Source: an uncultured Clostridium sp. | Lineage (GTDB): Bacteria; Bacillota; Clostridia; Clostridiales; Clostridiaceae | NCBI GenBank assembly: GCA_900547475.1 | Contig: URGW01000025.1 | Span: 1 to 55,059, forward strand | Reading direction: 5' to 3' | Length of the DNA stretch: 55,059 nt | Shown here: positions 26,141 to 35,957 of the stretch, piece after piece | Layout: each line of letters opens with the position of its first letter | How positions within the stretch are numbered: the stretch's first letter is position 1 | Program-made: the position numbers and the translations under genes | Notes under the pieces: model-generated | Databases searched by the model: none | What the model was told of the DNA's origin: nothing | What the model saw: the letters and a program-made list of their open reading frames with translations, nothing else

Positions 26141-27040
26141 TTATTTTAAGATATCTGAATTGATTGTTCTAAATTCCTTTGGAGTTAAATTATATTTTCT
26201 TTTAAATAATTTATTAAAATATGATAGATTATCAAAGCCTACTTCTAAAGAAATATCCATTATAGCATTATTAGTGGAGGTCAATAAAATAGATGATTTT
26301 TCTAACCTTAAATTGTTAATATATTGAATACATGTTAAGCCAATATGCTTTTTAAAAAATCGCATAAAATGATATTCACTATATTCGCAAAGGTCAGCTA
26401 AAGTATTTATGGAAATATCTTCAGAATAATGATCATTTATATAATTTAAAACTAATTTAATTTTATTTGTAGTATTAATTGTAAGATTATTTTTATTTTG
26501 ATGTTTTTCAATTAGATCATTTTTATAAAGTAATGAAAAAAACTTAAATAGTAAAGATTTTAATTCAAGTTCATAAGCGATATCATTTTCATAATAGCAG
26601 TATATTATATTTTCTATAACATCAAAAATTTTAGGGTAACACTCTATATTATCTTTAAGGATAATAGGCAATTGATGTTTATGATTTAAAAGAGGAGCAA
26701 TATATTTTAATAATGCACCATCAGTATTAGAGCTTTTTAACATGTTCATATTAAAAACAAAAGAAGCCCAAGTCATGTTTTCGTTTGGAATAGCTGTTAA
26801 TGAGTGTAGACTTTGAGAATCAATAATTAAAATATCACCTTTATTTGCAATAAATGAATTTAAATTTATTCTGTAATCACAGCTTCCGTCTAGAATTATA
26901 ATAACTTCAATTTCCTCATGCCAATGAGCTGCAATAGAAGGAAAGCTTGGACTAAGTGTCCCTTTATAAATTGAAAATGGTAATATAAAGTCACCATGTG
27001 TAATATTTTCTTTTAAGTTTATAAAATCTAAATTATTCAT
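26141..27040 (-). CDS. AraC family transcriptional regulator with cupin sensor domain
   Basis: Residues 35-90 form a cupin-like sugar-sensing beta barrel (AHWHEEIEVIIILDGSCDYRI, then GDILIIDSQSLHSL), and the C-terminal 100 residues carry two helix-turn-helix motifs (INTLADLCEYSEYHFMRFFKKHIG and IMDISLEVGFDNLSYFNKLFKRKY) ending NLTPKEFR, the AraC signature. Length 299 is standard. It is divergent from the GH31 gene across 137 bp holding a palindrome, and so probably activates that gene in response to its sugar. Confidence 0.9.
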   Translation of the reverse strand: MNNLDFINLKENITHGDFILPFSIYKGTLSPSFPSIAAHWHEEIEVIIILDGSCDYRINLNSFIANKGDILIIDSQSLHSLTAIPNENMTWASFVFNMNMLKSSNTDGALLKYIAPLLNHKHQLPIILKDNIECYPKIFDVIENIIYCYYENDIAYELELKSLLFKFFSLLYKNDLIEKHQNKNNLTINTTNKIKLVLNYINDHYSEDISINTLADLCEYSEYHFMRFFKKHIGLTCIQYINNLRLEKSSILLTSTNNAIMDISLEVGFDNLSYFNKLFKRKYNLTPKEFRTINSDILK

Positions 27041-27079
27041 GAAATCTCCTAGTATAGCAGTATTGTCTTATAAATTGTT

Positions 27080-27101
27080 AGTATACTGCAAGTATTATAC
27101 T
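27080..27101. promoter_or_regulatory. Inverted repeat in the AraC/GH31 intergenic region
   Basis: AGTATA-N10-TATACT (27080-27101). The same stretch can also be read as two direct AGTAT half-sites 11 nt apart (27080 and 27091), the arrangement AraC proteins often use. Candidate operator only. Confidence 0.35.
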
Positions 27102-27177
27102 TATTTAAATATTATAATAACATTATAATTACATTTTTTAAATAAAATGATTTGCAAGTAGTAAGGGGAAGAAGATT

Positions 27178-29514
27178 ATGTTTGGAAAAATGTTAAATTA
27201 TGAGGTTACTAAAAATAAAGTTTTAGTGAATTATGAAAAAATTCAAAGTACTATAACATTGATAGATGAGAGTATTGTTAATTTCTTTGTGCCATTTCAT
27301 AGAGAAGAAAGAAATTCTAAGGCAGTTGAAAGTACATTAAATAACAAAGTTAAATTTGAGGTTAAATATGATGATGAAGTTTTAAATATAAAGACGAATA
27401 TTTTAAGTATTAATATTTATGATGATTTTAAAGTTGATATATATAATTCAAAAGGTGAAATTTTATGTAGGGATTATAGAGGGAAAAGAGAGCCTTTTAG
27501 AAGGTTAGGGGCTAATTCTACCTTAGCAGCAGAGGAAGGTCATAAATTAGAAGGGCATGAAGAATATAAGATTTATGTATCTAAAGTTATGGAAGATGAT
27601 ATGTATTTCTATGGGCTTGGAGAAAGAACAGGTTCCTTAAACAAGAAGGGTTATCATTATAGAAATTGGAATACTGATGATCCAACACCACATGGAGAAA
27701 CATATGCTCAATTATATAAATCAATACCTTTTTTAATAACATTAAAGGATGAAGAGGCTTGTGGTATTTTCTTTGATAATCATTTTGAAAGTCATTTTGA
27801 TATGGGAAAAGAGAATTCTAAGTATTACTATTTTGGGGCTGTAGATGGTAATTTAGATTATTACTTTATGTATGGACCTACAATAAAGGAAGTAGTTAAT
27901 AAGTATACTAATTTAACAGGAAAAACACCATTGCCTCAATTATGGACACTTGGATATCAACAATGTAGATGGTCTTATGCTCCACAGGAAAGAACTATGG
28001 AGATTGCTAAGTGTTTTAGAGAAAAGGATATTCCATGTGATACTATTTATTTAGATATAGATTATATGGATGATTTTAGAGTATTTACATGGGATAATAA
28101 AAAATTCGAAAATCCAAAAGAATTTTTAGAGAAACTTAAAGAAATGGGATTTAAGGTAGTTACTATTATAGATCCAGGAGTTAAGGTTGATAAAGGATAT
28201 AAAATATATGATGAAGGTCTAAAGGAAGGATATTTTGCAACAGATAAAGATGGAATAGTATATAAGAATTGGGTTTGGCCAGGAAATTCTGTTTTCCCAG
28301 ATTTTATGAATTCTAAGACAAGAGAATGGTGGGCAGGAAATCAGAAAATAATGATGGATTTAGGTGTGGCAGGAATATGGAATGATATGAATGAACCAGC
28401 TAGTTTCAATGGACCTATTCCAGATGATGTAGTTTTTAATAATGATGGAACTTTAGTTACTCATAAAGAAATTCATAATGTTTATGGGCATATGATGGGC
28501 AAGGCCACTTATGAAGGGATTAAGAGAGTTACAAATAAAAGACCATTTATAGTAACTAGAGCATGTTATGCAGGAACTCAAAAGTATGCTACAGTTTGGA
28601 CTGGAGACAATCAAAGTACATGGGAGCATTTAAGAATGTCACTACCTATGTTAATGAATCTTGGACTTAGTGGTATGGCTTTTTGTGGTACTGATGTTGG
28701 AGGGTTTGGACATGATTGTACTCCTGAACTTTTAAGTAGATGGGTTCAAGTTGGAGCATTTACACCATTATTTAGAAATCATTCAACTATTGGAAGTAGA
28801 GAACAAGAACCATGGGCTTTTGATAAAACTACAGAAGATATAAATAGAAAATATATTAAATTAAGATATAAGTTGATTCCATATTTATATGATATGATGT
28901 ATAAATGTGAAGAGACGGGAGAACCAATAATTAGACCATTATTATTTAATTATCAAAATGATAGAAAAACATATGAAATAAATGATGAATTTAATTTTGG
29001 TGACAATATTTTAGTATCTCCAGTTGTAGAACAAGGAGCTAGACATAAATTAGTTTACTTACCAGAAGGCGATAATTGGATAGATTATTGGACTGGAGAA
29101 GAGTATAAAGGTGGGCAATATATAATTAAAGAAGCTCCATTAGATATTTGTCCTATATTTATAAAATCATTATCTATAATTCCAGTAGGAAAAGAACAAA
29201 ATTATGTTGGAGAAAATAATGATGATATATTAACATTAAATATATATTTAGGTAAAGAAAATGGAGAAGCAACTTATACTCATATATTAGATGATGGGGA
29301 AAGTTTTGATTATAAAGATGGAAAGTTAAATAAGTATATCATTAATTGTAAATTGGCAGATGAATTAAGAATAGAATTAAAAGAAAATATAGGATATTCT
29401 AAAAATTATAATAAAATAAAAATAATTCTTAATAATTTAGAGCATACTAAAAAGGTATTCTTCAATAATAAAGAAATCGAAGTTAAAGAAAATCAATTTA
29501 TAGTAGAACTATAA
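27178..29514 (+). CDS. Glycoside hydrolase family 31 (alpha-glucosidase / alpha-xylosidase type)
   Basis: GH31 enzymes remove alpha-linked glucose or xylose by a retaining mechanism. The nucleophile is D403 in GIWNDMNEPASF and the acid/base D477 in VWTGDNQSTWEHL; CGTDVGGFG and the N-terminal galactose-mutarotase-like domain (FYGLGERTGSLNKKG) also fit. The core catalytic barrel spans about residues 255-600, then beta-sandwich domains. There is no signal peptide, so the substrate is probably an imported oligosaccharide. Length 778 is typical. The exact linkage cannot be set from sequence. It is divergent from its likely AraC regulator. Confidence 0.9.
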   Translation: MFGKMLNYEVTKNKVLVNYEKIQSTITLIDESIVNFFVPFHREERNSKAVESTLNNKVKFEVKYDDEVLNIKTNILSINIYDDFKVDIYNSKGEILCRDYRGKREPFRRLGANSTLAAEEGHKLEGHEEYKIYVSKVMEDDMYFYGLGERTGSLNKKGYHYRNWNTDDPTPHGETYAQLYKSIPFLITLKDEEACGIFFDNHFESHFDMGKENSKYYYFGAVDGNLDYYFMYGPTIKEVVNKYTNLTGKTPLPQLWTLGYQQCRWSYAPQERTMEIAKCFREKDIPCDTIYLDIDYMDDFRVFTWDNKKFENPKEFLEKLKEMGFKVVTIIDPGVKVDKGYKIYDEGLKEGYFATDKDGIVYKNWVWPGNSVFPDFMNSKTREWWAGNQKIMMDLGVAGIWNDMNEPASFNGPIPDDVVFNNDGTLVTHKEIHNVYGHMMGKATYEGIKRVTNKRPFIVTRACYAGTQKYATVWTGDNQSTWEHLRMSLPMLMNLGLSGMAFCGTDVGGFGHDCTPELLSRWVQVGAFTPLFRNHSTIGSREQEPWAFDKTTEDINRKYIKLRYKLIPYLYDMMYKCEETGEPIIRPLLFNYQNDRKTYEINDEFNFGDNILVSPVVEQGARHKLVYLPEGDNWIDYWTGEEYKGGQYIIKEAPLDICPIFIKSLSIIPVGKEQNYVGENNDDILTLNIYLGKENGEATYTHILDDGESFDYKDGKLNKYIINCKLADELRIELKENIGYSKNYNKIKIILNNLEHTKKVFFNNKEIEVKENQFIVEL

Positions 29515-29584
29515 AATAATAATGTTAATTTTACAACTCAAATAAGAGATGTAATTTTATAAATTTCCACCTTAAATTCAAATA

Positions 29585-29622
29585 TAAAGTAGTTTCATAA
29601 TAAAATTTTTATGAGCTACTTT
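29585..29622 (+). terminator. Intrinsic terminator of GH31
   Basis: AAAGTAGTTTCATAA pairs with TTATGAGCTACTTT with a one-base bulge, followed by ATTTTTTT. Confidence 0.75.
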
Positions 29623-29671
29623 ATATTTTTTTATAATAAAATATTTAAGTAATAAGATAAATTTATAGATA

Positions 29672-29700
29672 TTAACGTAGATAACAACTTATGATATAAT
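29672..29700 (+). promoter_or_regulatory. Candidate promoter of the SNF2 helicase gene
   Basis: TTAACG (29672-29677), 17 nt, perfect TATAAT (29695-29700), 34 nt upstream of the GTG start. Confidence 0.55.
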
Positions 29701-29734
29701 GATTAAATTAATTATATAATAATGAGGTGAAGAG

Positions 29735-32700
29735 GTGGATTTAAAAATTTTATTAGATAATGTATTAGCCTTAGGATCTAATATTAGTATAAAAGATGGT
29801 AAAGAGATTTATAAAAATAGATTAGTATCAAATTTAAGTAGTAAAAAGATTAACGATATTTATCATATATATTCAAAAGTAACAGAAGAGGATAATAGTA
29901 AGGAGTATAGTTGCCATATTAAGTACAATTTAAAAAGTGAAAGAGTAATAGGTGCAACATGTACATGTAGTACATATGAAGAATTTTCAAAGCATAAAAC
30001 TAATTATATTTGTAAGCATATAATTGCAGCTATATTTTATTTTTATATTGTAGCAAAAAATAAAATAAAGAAAATAAATAAGGAAAATAGCAATTTAAAT
30101 AAGAAAAAAGAAAGCAAAGTAAATGTTGAAAAGAAGATACTAAATTTAGATTTAGATATTAAAAGAAACGAAAATAGGACATTTGATATACAAATTAGAA
30201 TAGGCGAAAATAATACTTATTTAATTACTAAAATTAGTGAGTTTTTAAAGTGTAAAGAAGTAAAAGGACAGCTGAGAATTAATGGGGAATTCTTATATAA
30301 TAGCTCTTATATGAAATTTAAGGAAGAAGATGAAAAGCTTTTAGATTATATAGTTTTAAACTTAAATAGAGAAAATGCCTTTAAGATTGTAGAAGGAAAG
30401 ATTTTAAGAATTAATGAAGAGTATATAGAAGAAATTTTAAAGTTAGTAAGTGATAATAGAAAAGTTAAGTTAAATTATGATTATATTAATTATGAAAGCT
30501 ATATTATAAAAGATAATATGCCTTTATCTTTCACAGTAAAAATGGATTTTGATAAAATAATTTTAACTACAAAGAAAAAGTTACCTATTCCTTTAAATAA
30601 TGAGTTTACTGTGTTTTTAAATGATAGGAAAATTTATTTATCAAGTGAAAAGCAAATAAATAACTATAAAGTATTGTATAATAAGTTAAAAAATCATGGG
30701 AAGATAGAATATCCTAAACAGGAATCTTCTATAAATGAATTATTTAATTTATTAGGAGATATAAGTAAAGATATAATCTTAGGTGAGGGAGTTAAAAATC
30801 TTTGTAGAAATTATTATAAAGTTAAAATTTTCTTTAAAAATGAAAATAATGATATTAAGTGTAAAGCCACTGTTAATTATTTTGGAAAAATAATCAATAT
30901 ATTAGATAAAAATATAGATTACTTCCTAAGAGATAATAATTTTGAAGAAGAAATTTCAATGAAATTAGAAAGGTATAGATTTATAAAAAAGACAAATGAA
31001 TTTTTATTTGTTGGAAGTGATGAAGAGAGGTATGAGCTTTTAACCAATGGATTAAACTTATTTGAAGGATTTTCGAAATTAGAGTTTTCTAAGAGTTTTA
31101 ATGAAGCTAATCTTCTAGGGAGTAATGATATACATGCTATATTTGAAAGGCAAGAGGAAGAGTTAAGGTTTAAATATGATATAGATGGATTAGATTATAG
31201 TGAGTATATAAATGTATTACAAGCTTTAGAAGAGGATAGGGATTTTTATAAAACTAAAACAGGACGACTATTAAATTTAAGAGATTTAGGAATATCTAAT
31301 TTTTTTAATATTATTGATAATTTAATATATAACCAGGAAATATATGATGGTGAAATAGAGATAGATAAAAGTAAAGCTATATTTATAGAGAACAATATAG
31401 AAAATTATAATTTAAATTTTATAAGAGGAGCAGAGATTTTAAAAATAATTTCCAAAAGGTTAGAAAGTAGATTTATAGAAGAAGTTAATGGAGTAAAAGA
31501 ATTAAATGGTATATTAAGAAATTATCAAGTTACTGGTTTAAATTATTTATTATCTTTAAGTGAAATGAATTTTGGTGGAATTTTAGCAGATGAAATGGGA
31601 CTTGGAAAGACTATTCAAGTAATTGCATTTTTATTATATAAGAAAAATAATATGTCATTAATAGTTACACCAACATCTCTTATATATAATTGGAAAGAAG
31701 AGTTTGAAAAGTTTGCACCAACATTAAAAGTTGGAGTTATTCATGGAAGCAAAAGTGCTAGAAATAAGATATTAGATAATAAAGAGGAATATGATATTCT
31801 TTTAACTACTTATGGAACAATAAAAAATGATATAGAATTTTATAAAAATGAAATTTTTGATTATTGCATCATAGATGAAGCACAAAATATTAAAAATCCC
31901 AAAGCACAAAATACTAAGATAATAAAAGAGATAAATGCAAAAGTAAAATTTGCATTAACAGGTACTCCAATAGAAAACTCCTTAATTGAATTATGGTCAA
32001 TTTTTGATTTTATAATGCCTGGATATTTATTTGATGAAAAGAAATTTAAGAAGAAGTTTGTTAATAGAAGTGAAAAGGAAATTGAGGAGTTAAAGTCCTT
32101 AATAAAACCATTTATATTAAGAAGATTAAAAAAAGATGTTATAACTGAATTACCTGAAAAGATTGAGAAAAAGTATTATGTTCCAATGACTAGTGAACAA
32201 AAGTTAGCTTATAAAAATTATATGAAAGAGGTTAAGCTTAAATTAAAAACTGGAGAAAATGATAATATAACGATTTTCTCTTACTTAACACGATTAAGAC
32301 AGATATGCCAAGATCCTATTTTAGTCAATAAAGATTATACTGACGATAGTGGGAAGTTAAATGTTGCACTAGAGATAATAGAGGATGTTATAGAAGATAA
32401 TAATAAAATGTTAGTATTTTCTCAATTTACTTCAGTATTAAAAAAGATAGAAGATGAATTAAACATAAGAGAAATAAAAAATAAATACTTAGATGGATCT
32501 ACTAGTGCTAAGGAAAGAATAAAGCTTGTATCAGAGTTCAATGAAAGTAAAGAGCCAGAGATTTTCTTAATTTCCTTAAAAGCAGGAGGAACAGGACTTA
32601 ATTTAACATCAGCAAAGTTTGTTATGCATATGGATCCTTGGTGGAACCCTGCAATAGAAGATCAAGCAACAGATAGAGCTCATAGAATAGGGCAAAAAAA

Positions 32701-32869
32701 TATAGTTGAGGTAATTAAACTTGTTGCTAAAGATACAATTGAAGAAAAGATTATTCAACTGCAAGAAGATAAACGGGAAATAATAAATAGTGTTATGAGT
32801 GATAATAGTTTAAATATAAATAATATATCTAAATTAACAAATGAAGAAATTTTAGATTTGTTCAAATAG
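29735..32869 (+). CDS. SNF2-family DEAD/DEAH helicase with SWIM zinc finger
   Basis: Residues 60-110 hold a SWIM zinc finger (ATCTCSTYEEFSKHK then YICKHIIAA; C-x-C-xn-C-x-H). A long middle region of unassigned sequence (about 130-590) is followed by the SNF2 core: NFGGILADEMGLGKT (Walker A), LIVTPTSLIYNWKEE, IIDEAQNIKNPKAQ (DEAQ box), LTGTPIENSLIELWS and a C-terminal helicase lobe with VFSQFT, LISLKAGGTGLNL and DQATDRAHRIGQ. Such bacterial proteins translocate along DNA and may remodel nucleoprotein; the cellular role is unknown. GTG start after GAGGTGA. It stands alone between sugar-use genes. Confidence 0.88.
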   Translation: MDLKILLDNVLALGSNISIKDGKEIYKNRLVSNLSSKKINDIYHIYSKVTEEDNSKEYSCHIKYNLKSERVIGATCTCSTYEEFSKHKTNYICKHIIAAIFYFYIVAKNKIKKINKENSNLNKKKESKVNVEKKILNLDLDIKRNENRTFDIQIRIGENNTYLITKISEFLKCKEVKGQLRINGEFLYNSSYMKFKEEDEKLLDYIVLNLNRENAFKIVEGKILRINEEYIEEILKLVSDNRKVKLNYDYINYESYIIKDNMPLSFTVKMDFDKIILTTKKKLPIPLNNEFTVFLNDRKIYLSSEKQINNYKVLYNKLKNHGKIEYPKQESSINELFNLLGDISKDIILGEGVKNLCRNYYKVKIFFKNENNDIKCKATVNYFGKIINILDKNIDYFLRDNNFEEEISMKLERYRFIKKTNEFLFVGSDEERYELLTNGLNLFEGFSKLEFSKSFNEANLLGSNDIHAIFERQEEELRFKYDIDGLDYSEYINVLQALEEDRDFYKTKTGRLLNLRDLGISNFFNIIDNLIYNQEIYDGEIEIDKSKAIFIENNIENYNLNFIRGAEILKIISKRLESRFIEEVNGVKELNGILRNYQVTGLNYLLSLSEMNFGGILADEMGLGKTIQVIAFLLYKKNNMSLIVTPTSLIYNWKEEFEKFAPTLKVGVIHGSKSARNKILDNKEEYDILLTTYGTIKNDIEFYKNEIFDYCIIDEAQNIKNPKAQNTKIIKEINAKVKFALTGTPIENSLIELWSIFDFIMPGYLFDEKKFKKKFVNRSEKEIEELKSLIKPFILRRLKKDVITELPEKIEKKYYVPMTSEQKLAYKNYMKEVKLKLKTGENDNITIFSYLTRLRQICQDPILVNKDYTDDSGKLNVALEIIEDVIEDNNKMLVFSQFTSVLKKIEDELNIREIKNKYLDGSTSAKERIKLVSEFNESKEPEIFLISLKAGGTGLNLTSAKFVMHMDPWWNPAIEDQATDRAHRIGQKNIVEVIKLVAKDTIEEKIIQLQEDKREIINSVMSDNSLNINNISKLTNEEILDLFK

Positions 32870-33167
32870 AAGTACAATTTACTTTTAATAAATAAAGATA
32901 TCTTCTGGAAATAAATACATGAGATAGTTTTTATGTTTAATATTAAATTAATGTTTTGTTAGTTTTTAATAAAGCCTAATGAAACATTAATTTATTTTAA
33001 ATAAATTGATAATTGAAAAAAATATAGGTATTTTAGGACAAAAAATATATGTATTGAGTATTTTAGATTAATGATATTATGATAATATTCTTACAAAAAC
33101 CATGAATAAAAGTTTAAAATGTAAACGATATTTGAGAATTTTATTATAATATCTGGAGGTAAATAAA
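32870..33167. other. Intergenic region before GH43
   Basis: About 300 bp of A/T-rich sequence without a credible gene. No strong hairpin was noticed. A GH43 promoter is expected here, but I could not choose one with confidence. Confidence 0.5.
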
Positions 33168-34664
33168 ATGAAATATAATAATCCTGTAATTAAAGGTTTT
33201 TATCCTGATCCAAGTGTTTGTAAAGTTAAAGATACATATTATCTTGTATGTAGTTCCTTTCAATATTTCCCAGGGGTTCCCCTATTTGAAAGTAAGGATC
33301 TTATTAACTGGAATCAGATAGGTCATTGTTTAACTAGAAAAAGCCAAGTACAACTTGATAAAATAAATAGTTCAGGTGGAGTTTTTGCACCTACTATAAG
33401 ATATTATAATGGACGATTTTATATGACAACAACAAATGACACCACACATGAGAATTTTTATGTATGGACAGATGATATTTATGGTGAATGGTCAGAACCT
33501 ATATATGTAGATCAAGGAGGAATTGATCCATCTCTATATTTTGAGGATAATAGAACTTATTTTATGAGTAATGGATCTGATGATTATGGAGTAAGTGGAA
33601 TTGTTCAATGTGAAATCGATATTGAATCAGGTAAAAAGCTTACACCAAGTAGAACAATTTGGACAGGTTCTGGTGGGCGTTATATTGAAGGTCCTCATAT
33701 GTATAAAATAAATGGGAAGTATTATCTTGTAGCAGCTGAAGGTGGAACTGAGTTTGGACATATGGTTACATATGCATGTGGAGATTCTATAGATGGTTAT
33801 TTTCAAGGATATTACAATAATCCAGTTTTGACAAATCGTAATTTAGGTGGCTATGAAATACAAGGAGTAGGACATGGTGATTTAATTCAAGACAATGATG
33901 GTAACTGGTGGATGTTACATTTAGGATTCCGTCAAAGTGGACAATGGGAAGCTTATCATCATTTAGGGCGTGAAGTTTTTCTGACTCCAATTACATTTAA
34001 CGAAGATGGGTGGTTTACAGCTGGTAATAATGGTACAACTGTAAAGTGTTTTGATTTAAAGAATATTAATAGTAATATTCTACAAAATGAAAAAAAGTCT
34101 TATACATTTGAAAATACTGAGTGGAATAAGGAATGGTGTTATATACGTATACCTAATTTAGAAAATTATGAATTGCACAAAGATAAGTTAATATTAAAGG
34201 GGAGTAAAATTACACTTGATGATATAGATTCACCAACTTTTATAGGGCTTAGACAAAGGGATTTCAATGCAAATATAACATGTGATATAGCTATTTGTAA
34301 TGGAGAGGCAGGTATCACTATATATATGGATGAAAATCACCATTATGATTTGGCAATAAGAGAATGTGATAATGGATATGAGGTAATTGAAAGATTAAAT
34401 GTTGGAGATATTAAATCGGTGGAAAAGTCTGTATATATAGAAGAAAATAATAAAGTTACTCTTATTATAGAAGCTAAGAATAGTTATTATAGCTTTGGAT
34501 TAAAAATTAAAGATAAAAAGATTAATTTAGGAACTGCTAAAACAAAATATTTATCATCAGAAGTTGCTGGCGGCTTTACTGGGGTTATGATTGGGTTATA
34601 TGCATTCGATAAAGAAGAAAATAATTATGCTGAATTTAAGAACTTTAAGTGTCTATACAGTTAA
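33168..34664 (+). CDS. Glycoside hydrolase family 43 (beta-xylosidase / arabinofuranosidase type)
   Basis: An inverting five-bladed beta-propeller enzyme acting on hemicellulose fragments. The three acidic residues are placed as expected: D14 in GFYPDPSVC (base), D120 in GGIDPSLYF (pKa modulator) and E174 in YIEGPHMYK (acid). The C-terminal third (about residues 310-498) is a beta-sandwich of the DUF1349/XynB C-terminal type, usual in xylan beta-1,4-xylosidases. No signal peptide, so it acts on imported oligosaccharides. GGAGG precedes the ATG. With GH31 nearby it suggests use of xylose-containing glycans. Confidence 0.9.
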   Translation: MKYNNPVIKGFYPDPSVCKVKDTYYLVCSSFQYFPGVPLFESKDLINWNQIGHCLTRKSQVQLDKINSSGGVFAPTIRYYNGRFYMTTTNDTTHENFYVWTDDIYGEWSEPIYVDQGGIDPSLYFEDNRTYFMSNGSDDYGVSGIVQCEIDIESGKKLTPSRTIWTGSGGRYIEGPHMYKINGKYYLVAAEGGTEFGHMVTYACGDSIDGYFQGYYNNPVLTNRNLGGYEIQGVGHGDLIQDNDGNWWMLHLGFRQSGQWEAYHHLGREVFLTPITFNEDGWFTAGNNGTTVKCFDLKNINSNILQNEKKSYTFENTEWNKEWCYIRIPNLENYELHKDKLILKGSKITLDDIDSPTFIGLRQRDFNANITCDIAICNGEAGITIYMDENHHYDLAIRECDNGYEVIERLNVGDIKSVEKSVYIEENNKVTLIIEAKNSYYSFGLKIKDKKINLGTAKTKYLSSEVAGGFTGVMIGLYAFDKEENNYAEFKNFKCLYS

Positions 34665-34742
34665 GAATAGTAATATTATTGAAAAATATTGTTAAGGATA
34701 ATGTCATAACAAAAAAGCTATTTTTATATACAATGAATTAGT

Positions 34743-34787
34743 AGGCTTAGATTTAAAATGACTGACAGTTATTTTAAATCTAAGCCT
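34743..34787 (+). terminator. Terminator of GH43
   Basis: A 17-bp perfect stem (34743-34759 with 34771-34787, AGGCTTAGATTTAAAAT) with an 11-nt loop, followed by TATTTTAT. Confidence 0.8.
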
Positions 34788-34894
34788 TATTTTATATTTA
34801 ATTAAATAAAAATAAATTTTAAAATTTTATTGACTTTGAGTTAACTCCAAGGAATATAATTATAATTTAATTTATAGTTTTTAGGAGGAACATT

Positions 34895-35872
34895 ATGGAA
34901 TATATAAAGTTAGGAAATACAGGATTAGAAGTATCAAAAATTTGTTTGGGGTGTATGAGTTTTGGTGACCCTACAAAATGGATTCATAGTTGGGTGCTAA
35001 ATGAAGAAGATTCAAGAAAAATTATCAAAAAATCATTGGATTTAGGAATTAATTTTTTTGATACTGCAAATGTATATGGTTTAGGAACAAGTGAAGAGAT
35101 TTTAGGAAGAGCTCTAAAAGATTATGCAAATCGTGATGAAATTGTAATAGCAACAAAAGTTAGTGGAGCTATGGGAGAAGGGCCTAATAGTTCAGGGTTA
35201 TCTAGGAAGGCTATTATAAGTGAGGTTGAAAAATCTTTAAAGCGTTTAGGTGTTGATTATATTGATATTTTATATATTCATAGATGGGATTATGAAACAC
35301 CTATTGAAGAAACGATGTGTGCTCTTAATGATTTGGTAAGGAGTGGAAAAGTTCTTTATTTAGGTGCTTCGTCTATGTATGCATGGCAGTTTGCAAAGGC
35401 TCAATATATAGCAGAAAAGAATGGATGGACAAAGTTTTCTGTGATGCAAGGACATTATAATTTATTATATAGGGAAGAAGAAAGAGAAATGAATCCATTA
35501 TGTAATGATATGGGAGTTGCGTTAGTTCCATATAGTCCTTTAGCAGCTGGTAGATTAACACGTGATTGGAAATCAGATTCAAAAAGGTTTAAAGAAGATA
35601 ATATTGCAAAAGTAAAATATGATAAAACTGAAGAGCAAGATAAAATTATTGTTCAAAGAGTTTCAGAAGTTGCTAAAAAATATAATTCCACAAAATCACA
35701 AATTGCAGTCTCTTGGTTATGGAGCAAAGGTGTTACTGCACCTATTGTAGGAATAACAAAGGAAAAATATTTAGATGATTTTGTAGGAGCATTAGATATT
35801 AAATTAACTGATGAAGATATTAATTACTTAGAGGAAGCTTATGTACCACATAATATAGTTGGACATAAGTAA
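34895..35872 (+). CDS. Aldo/keto reductase
   Basis: An NADPH-dependent TIM-barrel oxidoreductase reducing aldehydes or ketones. The catalytic tetrad is visible: Asp in NFFDTANVYG, Tyr in the same segment, Lys in IATKVSG and His in ILYIHRWDY. The start YIKLGNTGLEVSKICLGCMSFG and the C-terminal PIVGITKEKYLDDFVGAL (cofactor phosphate loop) fit the AKR family close to YajO/Tas-like members. Length 325 is normal. TAGGAGGA precedes the ATG. Substrate unknown. Confidence 0.9.
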   Translation: MEYIKLGNTGLEVSKICLGCMSFGDPTKWIHSWVLNEEDSRKIIKKSLDLGINFFDTANVYGLGTSEEILGRALKDYANRDEIVIATKVSGAMGEGPNSSGLSRKAIISEVEKSLKRLGVDYIDILYIHRWDYETPIEETMCALNDLVRSGKVLYLGASSMYAWQFAKAQYIAEKNGWTKFSVMQGHYNLLYREEEREMNPLCNDMGVALVPYSPLAAGRLTRDWKSDSKRFKEDNIAKVKYDKTEEQDKIIVQRVSEVAKKYNSTKSQIAVSWLWSKGVTAPIVGITKEKYLDDFVGALDIKLTDEDINYLEEAYVPHNIVGHK

Positions 35873-35957
35873 AATCTATAAAGCAAATTAGAATATATAG
35901 AAAAATTATGGTAATATAAATGATATATAAGTAATTTGCTAAATTTAGGAGGAAAAA

